A model generated the notes under the pieces. It had not been told where the DNA came from, ran no database searches, and saw nothing but the letters and a program-made list of their open reading frames with translations. A stretch of 19,522 bases of DNA, taken from contig JAFGCA010000569.1 in NCBI GenBank assembly GCA_016932895.1, forward strand, positions 1 to 19,522, in the 5' to 3' direction. The DNA comes from Sedimentisphaerales bacterium (GTDB lineage Bacteria; Planctomycetota; Phycisphaerae; Sedimentisphaerales; SG8-4). Below are positions 8,638 through 15,034 of this stretch, piece by piece; the first letter of the stretch is position 1, and the number at the start of each line of letters is the position of its first letter. A program made the translations under genes and the position numbers.

Positions 8638-11502
8638 TTACCGCCGGGTCTGGATGCCAAGCTCTTTGAGCCTCGGGCCCTTTACGCGCTCCACGTGCCC
8701 GTCCATGAAGGCAACGGCGATGAAGTAAGAAGCCGGCCCCGGCCGCTCATAAGCCAGAGGTTTCCCGGCATCCTCCGCGCTCATCTTGACGCCCCCTGCC
8801 ACATATTCGGCGTTTTCACGCACCCATGCCAGCATCGCTTTGTCACGCGGGAGATAGGGCTGCAGCTCATCCAGCGACTCGGCCAACGTGTCGTCGTGCT
8901 CGGAGGCATATATCAGAGCGGCCAACGCCAGACGTTTGAGATTCTGAATTGCAGGCCGAATTCCGAGTCGCTCAAGCTCCTCGGGCGTCTCGAAGATCAC
9001 GTGAGAATCGAGGTACAAGACGTTGGTGCCCTGCCCCTCCTCAATCAGCGTCTTGTCATACGCCAGCACGCAAGCGGGGTGATCCATCGGCGACACGCCC
9101 TTGCCCAGATACGCCACATGCTCCGGCGCCCAGGACACGGGCAGGGGCAGATCGCCAGGCATATCCGACAACTGCTCGGGGAACCTGTCGTCGTGATCGT
9201 TGGCATAGATCAACAGCGCCTTACCCAAGTCCGACAGTCGCCTGGCCGACTCGGCGCGGGCGTCCCGCGACCCGCCTGGAGCCGGTTTGATGCCGGACTT
9301 CTCAAGCTCTCCGATGGTCACGAAGTCAACGTGGCCGTCGCCAAACAAGACGAGTGTCCCCTGGCCCTTCGCCAGCATGGTCTTGTCATAGGCCAATACC
9401 GCATCAGGCCGAGCAGACATGGTCCGGCCCTTGCCGAGGTATGTGACATGCTCCTGTAACCAGGACAAATTGATCGGATAACAGTTGACGGCATCCGTCA
9501 TCCGGTCGGGAAATCGATCGTCGTGATCGTCGGCGTAAATCCGCATCGCCCGGCACAAATCCATCAGCCGCGTCCCCGACACCGCGCGCGCCTCCAGGTC
9601 TTCGGGAGCCGGCAGGTGGGGCGGGAGTCCCGCGCCGGAGGCTGTCACGCGCCGGACCTGAACATCAGTTCTCTCGCCCGGACGAAGCGAGATATTCTCG
9701 AACTCAATCCAATCGTACCGCCGGACCTGGTACTCGAAACGCGCGATCTGGTCACGCGCGAGATTGCGAAATCGAGCGGTCAACTGGTAGATATCGCTGG
9801 AGGACACGGCGCCATGGTAATCCGCGTGCATGACCCCGTTCCTGTCAAACGCCACGACCCTTTGCTGGAGATCGCGGTCCCATTGCCTGGAGGCGACAAC
9901 TGAGATCCCGTACGCGGTATCAAAGACCGGGGACCACAAAACCCGCCCTTTCTGGTCGACATCCATTTGTCCTTCCTCGTGCGTGGCGATCGTGCTCCAG
10001 GGTCCAGTCGCAATTCCCACGCGGATCGACGTCTCGGCTCGGGCGTCCTCTATCAAGGCGACGGCCGCCGCATGGTTCTGCAGTCGACTGCCATGGGTGT
10101 CAACGATCTCACGGCAGCCTCGCCACCCATCGGCGCCTGCAATCCGACCCCAGCACAACCCGACGTCGTTGAGGTCCTGCACGCGCAGAACGAAACCGTA
10201 GTCGTCCGCTCCCAGCGACCGGTTCGCATCACGAATTTCCAGCTTGCCTTCCAGCCCGGACCCGTCCGGCTTCCAGCAAACGGGTCCGCCTTCCGCCCAG
10301 TTGCAGACGGCCACCAGTTCAACAACGACTCCATGGGGCAGGTTTGCCTCAAGCTGCGGTGCCTCAGTCGGCCCGCGCGCCGCCGCCATCGGCAGTAGAA
10401 GGGCCGCCACCATGGCAATGCTGAGGAAGCCGACGGCTCCGACTCTCGCACTCTTGGGTATCGGTCGCGTGATCATGTGTTTGATCCTCGCTTCTAATGA
10501 CTTTTTCGATTCGGCGACGCCAATCAGACGCAGGGCCGGATTGGGTCGGAAAAACGTCATCTCCGCAATATCGATCAGGGTCCGGCTGTAGCTCCCGGCC
10601 TCCGCGCCGAGAGCCACCAGCACGGTTTCATCGACGGCCCGCTCGCGAATGCCGCGCACCCGCGCGTTGGCCAGCCACACGAACGGGTTGTAAAAATAAA
10701 CGATCTGCAGAAGCGTCTGGGCCGAGTGCAGCCACAGATCGCCTCGTTTGATATGGGCGACCTCGTGGATCAGGACCGCACGCAGATCGTCCACGGACAG
10801 CTTCTCCAACACGGCGGCCGGCACCAGGATCGTCGGTCTGAACAACCCGCAGACGGCGGGACTGAACGCCTCCGGCGAGACGCGGACAGCGATGTCCCGT
10901 CGAACTCCGAGCCGCCGGCGACACGATTCCAACGCATCGAGCAGGCCGGGATCGGCGAGCCCACTTTGAGCCATCAGCCACCGGACGAAGAACACGCGTT
11001 GCATCACCAGCACGCCGAACACGAGCACTCCCACAGTCCAAAGCAGCAGGCAACCGGCCTGCCAGGTAAGCTGGGTGGAAGCTGCCGCCACGGGTGGAGC
11101 CAGCACGGTCGTCTCCGGCCTGACATCAAGCGGTTGGATCGTTGGAGTCGAAGCAAACGTCGTCGTCGCCGCCTCTGGCGTGGGAGATGGAGCGGGCTCA
11201 GGCCGGACCGTGTGCGTCGAAACGCGCTCCAGAGCAGGAATCTGCATTGAGACGGCCTCTGGACCCCAGGAACCGATCCCCGTCGGCAGGGACAACGTCG
11301 GCGGCAGGAGCAGCTTGGCAAACACAAGTATCCACAGCCAGTACCGAACGGTGGCTCGGACGCGCTTGCGAATCACCACATCGACGATCAACAGCAGGAC
11401 AACTAACAGGCCGGACTGAACGAGCATGGCGCCCGCGTAATTGCAGAAGCCCCGTCCCATCTCGTTCAGGCCCGCCATGCAACTCTCGATGGCTTGGTTC
11501 AT
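8638..11502 (-). CDS. BlaR1-like M56 metallopeptidase fused to three pseudopilin-like modules
   Basis: 954 residues from the ATG at 11502, where the M56 N-terminus begins; GAGGG lies 9 nt upstream, and the frame is open well beyond. Membrane helices are expected at about 24-44, 54-72, 143-165 and 353-373. The zinc motif is His246-Glu-Val-Ala-His250 with RAVDET at 288-293 downstream, as in BlaR1/MecR1 peptidases. The exported part has a domain of about residues 375-640 (starting PHGVVVELVAV). Three tandem modules follow, each with an IYAxxHDD segment (residues 655, 765, 864), an LAY motif in each, and a closing G(D/S)GHV-like segment; they resemble H-X9-DG pseudopilin heads. No penicillin-binding domain is present. 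It follows the blaI-like gene by 32 nt and likely senses an envelope signal and inactivates that repressor. Confidence 0.88.
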   Translation of the reverse strand: MNQAIESCMAGLNEMGRGFCNYAGAMLVQSGLLVVLLLIVDVVIRKRVRATVRYWLWILVFAKLLLPPTLSLPTGIGSWGPEAVSMQIPALERVSTHTVRPEPAPSPTPEAATTTFASTPTIQPLDVRPETTVLAPPVAAASTQLTWQAGCLLLWTVGVLVFGVLVMQRVFFVRWLMAQSGLADPGLLDALESCRRRLGVRRDIAVRVSPEAFSPAVCGLFRPTILVPAAVLEKLSVDDLRAVLIHEVAHIKRGDLWLHSAQTLLQIVYFYNPFVWLANARVRGIRERAVDETVLVALGAEAGSYSRTLIDIAEMTFFRPNPALRLIGVAESKKSLEARIKHMITRPIPKSARVGAVGFLSIAMVAALLLPMAAARGPTEAPQLEANLPHGVVVELVAVCNWAEGGPVCWKPDGSGLEGKLEIRDANRSLGADDYGFVLRVQDLNDVGLCWGRIAGADGWRGCREIVDTHGSRLQNHAAAVALIEDARAETSIRVGIATGPWSTIATHEEGQMDVDQKGRVLWSPVFDTAYGISVVASRQWDRDLQQRVVAFDRNGVMHADYHGAVSSSDIYQLTARFRNLARDQIARFEYQVRRYDWIEFENISLRPGERTDVQVRRVTASGAGLPPHLPAPEDLEARAVSGTRLMDLCRAMRIYADDHDDRFPDRMTDAVNCYPINLSWLQEHVTYLGKGRTMSARPDAVLAYDKTMLAKGQGTLVLFGDGHVDFVTIGELEKSGIKPAPGGSRDARAESARRLSDLGKALLIYANDHDDRFPEQLSDMPGDLPLPVSWAPEHVAYLGKGVSPMDHPACVLAYDKTLIEEGQGTNVLYLDSHVIFETPEELERLGIRPAIQNLKRLALAALIYASEHDDTLAESLDELQPYLPRDKAMLAWVRENAEYVAGGVKMSAEDAGKPLAYERPGPASYFIAVAFMDGHVERVKGPRLKELGIQTRR
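8641..9580 (-). repeat. Three tandem ~100-110-codon modules in the M56 sensor
   Basis: Module anchors (IYADDHDD, IYANDHDD, IYASEHDD) are at 9540, 9210 and 8913, i.e. 110 and 99 codons apart. Each module ends with a strand like VLFGDGHVDFV, VLYLDSHVIFE or VAFMDGHVERV, then a Glu/Leu-rich helix ending in GI. Modules one and two are most alike, sharing HV-x-YLGKG and VLAYDKT. The third is more diverged. Confidence 0.8.
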
Positions 11503-11534
11503 TTCCCGGTTCCCTCGCCTTGGCGTTGATTTGT

Positions 11535-11957
11535 CTACCGCTGCCGCTTGCCCTCCGCCCTGTCGACCAACTCGCGGAGCTGCGACGCCTCTTCTTTCGA
11601 GACGCCCTCGTGCTCGATCAGAAACTGCACCATCGGTGTGAGCGCCCCATCGAAGGCCCGCTGAAGCATTTTGCGGAACTCCCCCCGCCGGGCGTCCACC
11701 TTGCTGACACACGCGCGGAACAATTGCAGGTTGCGGATCCTCTCGATCTTGAGCCACCCTTTGTCGACCATCCGGTCCATCAGGGTTTTTACGGTGCTGT
11801 AGGCGCGGCTGCGGGTCTTCGCCAGCTCCTCCTGGACGGTGCCCGCGGCACAGGGCTGCTTCTCCCAAACCACCCTCATGATCTCCCATTCGGCCTCGGT
11901 CAACTCGACCACCGGCTTCTCCAGCCTGCCAGCCCGGCTTTTTCGCCATGTTCGCAT
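11535..11957 (-). CDS. BlaI/MecI-family transcriptional repressor
   Basis: 140 residues from the ATG at 11957, chosen because a strong GGAGG (11966-11970) lies 8 nt upstream; an in-frame ATG at 11972 would leave no such site. The N-terminal winged helix-turn-helix has the family signature LTEAEWEIMRVVW...QPCAAGTVQEEL...RAYSTVKTLMDRMVDKGWL. A C-terminal dimerisation region follows (FRKMLQRAFDGALTPMVQFL). Repressors of this family bind dyad operators as dimers and are inactivated by proteolysis triggered by the partner M56 sensor encoded next. Two tandem dyads overlap its own promoter, so it probably represses its own operon. The regulated function need not be beta-lactam resistance, since no beta-lactamase is present. 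Confidence 0.93.
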   Translation of the reverse strand: MRTWRKSRAGRLEKPVVELTEAEWEIMRVVWEKQPCAAGTVQEELAKTRSRAYSTVKTLMDRMVDKGWLKIERIRNLQLFRACVSKVDARRGEFRKMLQRAFDGALTPMVQFLIEHEGVSKEEASQLRELVDRAEGKRQR

Positions 11958-11970
11958 AGTGCCAACCTCC

Positions 11971-12010
11971 ATATTCTAATCACATAGAATATATTCGACA
12001 TGCGTCGAAT
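11971..12010 (-). promoter_or_regulatory. Two tandem dyads, probable BlaI-type operators
   Basis: Dyad 1 is a perfect 8-bp inverted repeat (11971-11978 with 11985-11992, arm ATATTCTA, 6-nt centre). Dyad 2 is a perfect 7-bp repeat (11993-11999 with 12004-12010, arm ATTCGAC, 4-nt centre). The dyads abut and their centres are 20 bp apart, about two helical turns, placing both on one DNA face. They cover the -10 and spacer of the blaI promoter and end at the ribosome-binding site. Confidence 0.7.
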
Positions 12011-12017
12011 CCGTCAA
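11988..12017 (-). promoter_or_regulatory. Promoter of the blaI-like/M56 operon
   Basis: On the minus strand, TTGACG (12012-12017) and TATATT (11988-11993) are separated by 18 nt. The predicted start site near 11981 lies inside dyad 1, so repressor binding would block polymerase. Confidence 0.65.
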
Positions 12018-12113
12018 CCACAAAATCAGAATTTTTCCATTTTTTTGCCGCGTGATTTTCGGGCAAGATCCGCGCCGGCCGAACGGGCAAAACAGAGGCG
12101 AGTCAGCCCGTTA

Positions 12114-12280
12114 TACGAATTCTGATGAATTCTTGCGCGGCATGTCATCCTGAACGTAGCGCAGCGAAGTGAAGGATCTGGGCTGCGACCTTCAGATAAA
12201 CTACGTTCGCAGCCCAGATCCTTCGCCTGCGGCTCAGGATGACAACCGCTCAAACGCGCAAGAACTCTTCCTAATCCGTA
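12114..12280. mobile_element. MITE-like palindromic element (~167 bp)
   Basis: Terminal inverted repeats of 27 bp (12113-12139 and 12255-12281) match at 22 positions. Inside lie a perfect 11-bp inverted repeat (12143-12153 with 12234-12244) and a perfect 18-bp one (12171-12188 with 12207-12224), so nearly the whole element folds into one long hairpin. TTA flanks both ends (12111-12113 and 12281-12283), a possible target duplication, and the right copy is also the stop codon of the isochorismatase-family gene. There is no transposase inside, so movement would need one elsewhere. Its core resembles dispersed repeats that yield false 'CHPE...AKDLG' peptides in many genomes. It could also terminate transcription. 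Confidence 0.7.
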
Positions 12281-12820
12281 TTAATTGACGAGTTTAGCGA
12301 TCTGTCGGAATTGGGGGTGGCCAGCGGTTTTGAGCAGCTCGAAGAGGACCATTTCCGTGCAGGCAACGGCGGCGCCTTCGGCGGCCAGACGCTGGAGCGC
12401 GATCTGCTTGTTCTCGGTGGTCCGCGAGGACACGGCGTCGGCCACGACCGTAACGTCGAGCCCCCTGCTCGTGAGATCGACGGCCGTCTGGTAGATGCAC
12501 ACATGCGTTTCGATGCCGCAGAGCAGGACCTGCGCGCGATTCGAGGCCTCCAGCGTGACGTTGAATTCCTCGACGCCGCAACAACTGAAGCTGGCTTTGT
12601 CGATGGGTTCGCGGTCCGTCAGAAGCTCCGCGATTTCCGGAACCGTCGGGCCCAGCGCTTCGGGGACTTGCTGACACCACAGGATCGGGATGTCGAGGAC
12701 ACCGGCCGCCTGGATGAGAATACGGATGTTCCGGAACAGCGCTTCCTTGTTGGACATGAACTGGGCGAGCTTGCCCTGCACGTCCACGACAACCAGGCAA
12801 CAACTCCCGATTTCGAGCAT
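12281..12820 (-). CDS. Isochorismatase-family cysteine hydrolase
   Basis: 179 residues from the ATG at 12820. Upstream, GGGAG on the minus strand lies 7 nt away, and the domain begins at once, so the longer open frame is not used. The predicted triad is Asp13 (VVVDVQGKL), Lys75 (DKASFSCCG) and Cys108 (CGIETHVCIYQTA). The cis-peptide region before the Cys and the ending HPQFRQIAKL are typical of the YcaC/nicotinamidase-like branch. Substrates in this family include amides and ureido compounds; the one here cannot be predicted. There is no signal peptide, so it is cytoplasmic. It follows the anti-sigma gene after 121 nt containing a hairpin. Its stop codon lies exactly at the edge of the MITE-like element. 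Confidence 0.9.
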   Translation of the reverse strand: MLEIGSCCLVVVDVQGKLAQFMSNKEALFRNIRILIQAAGVLDIPILWCQQVPEALGPTVPEIAELLTDREPIDKASFSCCGVEEFNVTLEASNRAQVLLCGIETHVCIYQTAVDLTSRGLDVTVVADAVSSRTTENKQIALQRLAAEGAAVACTEMVLFELLKTAGHPQFRQIAKLVN

Positions 12821-12860
12821 TCCTTTGCTCCCCTGCGTAGAAGAATCAAAATGCCGATGG

Positions 12861-12924
12861 CGTGAAGCGTCGGCCGCAAAGCGTATCTCGGAGCAAACAT
12901 TCACTTCACGAGATACGCTTCACG
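12861..12924 (-). terminator. Inverted-repeat cluster after the anti-sigma gene
   Basis: A perfect 12-bp inverted repeat (12879-12890 with 12909-12920) has an 18-nt loop. A second, 9-bp pair (12861-12869 with 12916-12924) shares part of the right arm, so the two stems compete. On the minus strand the 12-bp stem is followed by a short T run, which suits termination after the sigma/anti-sigma operon. It may be a dispersed repeat. Confidence 0.45.
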
Positions 12925-12941
12925 AACTGCGTGACGTCCCA

Positions 12942-13919
12942 TCACTTCGAACTGCGGAGGATTATCGTCAAGCTCGCCGGGGCGTCTCCTTCCAACGGCA
13001 CGAGCTTCTTCTCAGGTGACACGGTCAGTTGTGGTTTTTCTATACCCACACTGCTTACACCGTCGTTGACCAGCGCCAGGATTTCGTTACCGGGCATCTC
13101 TCGCGCGATGCGATTTCGGACCTCGTAGTCGCGGGCCGTTTCGAGCGACGCCTCGGTATTGTCCTGGGCAACGACGCTGACGGCCTGCTCCAGTGTCACG
13201 GCCGGGATCGTCACCGCTTCAGCGTACTGCCGGGGACTCTCGACGTGCAGTGTCGTCGCGTCAAATTTCTCCCAGATGCTGCCCAGTGCCGCCACCAAAC
13301 CCCTGACGCTCTCCCGACTGCCGGCGAGCCGGTAGATCCGCGTGCTGCCGTCGGCATCCGATTCGACCGACCCGGCCATACCATGGCTCTGCACGGCCGT
13401 TCGGATAAACGAATCGGCCTGGATGAACGCGGCGGTCCGCAGATCGAGCCGGCCGGCAAAACCGGCATCGGCGAGCACCACTTTGGCCTCCGGTGTCACG
13501 GGCCCGGCTTGCCCGTCACCGGGCAGAGCGGCAATCGTCCCCGCCGTCTCGGGAACGGGCGCCAGGATGTTATAGACGACCACCCCCAACACGGCCAGCA
13601 AGGCAATCATCGCCGCGGCCGCCAGGGATTTGCGCAGCATGAGATGCCACGTCCCGGCCGAGACGCGCGGCGGGGCCGGCGCTTCGGCCAGAAGGGTCCT
13701 TCTCTCCAGGGAGACGTGAATTTGCTCCAGCATTTCGCCCGGGGCCTCGGCGCGAGGCATCGCACTGACCAGCGTCTTGCAATTCTTCAACTGGCGCAGC
13801 CGCTGGCCCACCTCGGGATCGCGGGCGGCCAACCGCCGGACTTCGGTCTGCTGTCGAAGGGGGAGCTCTCCGTCAATGAAACTGCACAGCAGCTCATCGA
13901 TGTTCGGATTCGCCTTCAT
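12942..13919 (-). CDS. Membrane-bound anti-sigma factor
   Basis: 325 residues. A cytoplasmic N-terminus opens with IDELLCSFIDGELPLRQQTEVRRL, the usual anti-sigma form, and is followed by one membrane helix at about 98-120. An ectodomain of some 200 residues has no recognised fold. The canonical zinc-binding His-x3-Cys-x2-Cys motif is absent; only Cys12 and Cys47 are present in the N-terminal domain, so it would be a zinc-free variant. The ATG overlaps the sigma gene TGA (sequence ATGA), indicating translational coupling and a matched stoichiometry. It should hold the partner sigma factor at the membrane until a signal releases it. Confidence 0.82.
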   Translation of the reverse strand: MKANPNIDELLCSFIDGELPLRQQTEVRRLAARDPEVGQRLRQLKNCKTLVSAMPRAEAPGEMLEQIHVSLERRTLLAEAPAPPRVSAGTWHLMLRKSLAAAAMIALLAVLGVVVYNILAPVPETAGTIAALPGDGQAGPVTPEAKVVLADAGFAGRLDLRTAAFIQADSFIRTAVQSHGMAGSVESDADGSTRIYRLAGSRESVRGLVAALGSIWEKFDATTLHVESPRQYAEAVTIPAVTLEQAVSVVAQDNTEASLETARDYEVRNRIAREMPGNEILALVNDGVSSVGIEKPQLTVSPEKKLVPLEGDAPASLTIILRSSK

Positions 13920-14509
13920 TTCAGCATTGCCTCCAAAATTTCTCTCAATCTGCCCCTCGCGCGGCTGAGCCGGCTGCGGACGGTGCCGAGCTCAACGTTC
14001 AGAACGTCGGCAATCTCCGCGTAGCTCATGCCCTCAATATCACACAACACCACGACGGCCCGCTGGGGCTCGTCCAACTGGAGCAACGATTTCATCGCCG
14101 CCGCACACAACTCGCGGCTTTGCGCCACCACCGCCGGATCGGTGGCGCCGTCATCGCTCAGAAAATTCTTGAGCGCCTGCCGGTTCGTACCGTCCGGGTC
14201 CTGCTCCTCGGCATCCAGCGAGCGCATTACCCGGCGCGCGTTTCGCTGGCAATGGTTCAAAGTCAGGTTCACCGCTATCCGGAAAAGCCAGGTGTAGAAA
14301 CTGCTTCTGCCTTTGAACTTATCGATGCCTTCTATCACTTTGACAAACGTCTCTTGCGTAAGTTCCGCCGCATCGTCCGAGTTTCCGCACATTTTCAGGA
14401 TCACGTTGTAAATGCGGTTTTGGTACTTGAGGATCAGCCTCTCGGTGGCGACGGAGTCGCCGCTCTGCGACTGCCGAACCAGCACAGAATCATCGATGTT
14501 TATGCTCAT
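13916..14509 (-). CDS. ECF-type RNA polymerase sigma factor
   Basis: 197 residues from the ATG at 14509, where the sigma fold begins (INIDDSVLVRQSQSGD); the frame is open to 14626 but that extension covers the predicted promoter. Region 2 is clear, with LILKYQNRIYNVILKMCGN, DAAELTQETFVKV and FKGRSSFYTWLFRIAVNLTLNHC. Region 4 has LDEPQRAVVVLCDIEGMSYAEIADVLNVELGTVRSRLSRARGRLRE, whose helix-turn-helix binds the -35. There is no sigma region 3. It is encoded directly ahead of its anti-sigma partner with a 4-nt overlap. Target genes cannot be deduced; autoregulation is common for such pairs. Confidence 0.94.
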   Translation of the reverse strand: MSINIDDSVLVRQSQSGDSVATERLILKYQNRIYNVILKMCGNSDDAAELTQETFVKVIEGIDKFKGRSSFYTWLFRIAVNLTLNHCQRNARRVMRSLDAEEQDPDGTNRQALKNFLSDDGATDPAVVAQSRELCAAAMKSLLQLDEPQRAVVVLCDIEGMSYAEIADVLNVELGTVRSRLSRARGRLREILEAMLK

Positions 14510-14597
14510 AGCTCTCAAGTACACGGTTTTCCTCTCATCGATTCGTTTTGACCCCAAACTGCCCCTGCAGCCCGAGACCGGCCCTGAGGGAGCCTGT

Positions 14598-14626
14598 ATC
14601 ATCGCAGAATCGGCCTGTGCGGTCAA
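14598..14626 (-). promoter_or_regulatory. Possible promoter of the sigma/anti-sigma operon
   Basis: On the minus strand, TTGACC (14621-14626) and GATGAT (14598-14603) are separated by 17 nt. The -35 is good and the -10 is weak (4 of 6). The predicted leader is about 80 nt. Confidence 0.4.
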
Positions 14627-14894
14627 CCGAATTCGGCCCCCGGCGCAAAGACCACGGCGGTGCTATCTATCAGACGCGGCCGAAGTCGCGGGGTTACAGA
14701 TTCGCCTCCACCACGCCGTTGTTCTGCCCACAGAAAGCCCCCTCTTCGAGCCGCCGCTCTCGCTCGGCACCGCGCCCCGGCCATCGTCCCATAACTGTCC
14801 GGGCAGAGGAACATCACCACGCCGCACGCGTCTGCCCCCCGCTCGGCCCGCCTGTCTACCATCGCGGCGCCCCCCCCGAAGCGGCCGAAAGAAG
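14627..14894. other. Intergenic stretch without a recognisable gene
   Basis: It lies between the sigma-operon promoter and the terminator of the large secreted-protein gene. The short frames here are GC-driven, Arg/Gly/Pro-rich and lack ribosome-binding sites or known motifs. Nothing supportable was found. Confidence 0.5.
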
Positions 14895-14925
14895 CGGGGC
14901 CCATGCCGGAAAGGCATGAGCCCCG
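14895..14925 (-). terminator. Terminator-like hairpin after the carbohydrate-binding protein gene
   Basis: Two stems (14895-14900 with 14920-14925, and 14902-14907 with 14913-14918) are separated by one mismatch, with a 5-nt loop. On the minus strand the hairpin is followed by a T/C-rich run (CTTCTTTC), about 110 nt after the stop codon. A smaller dyad (TCACGTG, 14983-14989 with 14997-15003) lies between. Confidence 0.55.
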
Positions 14926-15034
14926 AAATCCTGCGAAACCATCGGTCCCAGTCACCATGGTTGCACGATCATCCTCACAGGCTCACGTGATCGAGCCACG
15001 TGACGACGGCGCCCAACCGATGCGGCTTACGAAC

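Noticed and set aside
8638..11502. Beta-lactam resistance operon
   Set aside because: BlaI and M56 partners are present, but there is no penicillin-binding sensor domain or beta-lactamase in the window, so a drug-resistance role is unsupported.
12026..12253. A 75-codon minus-strand frame with a 'CHPEPQAKDLG' peptide
   Set aside because: It is read from the palindromic MITE-like element; peptides of this type are well known false genes from dispersed repeats.
14623..14958. A 111-codon minus-strand frame in the intergenic region
   Set aside because: No ribosome-binding site, low-complexity Arg/Gly content, and it runs through the terminator hairpin and over the sigma-operon promoter.
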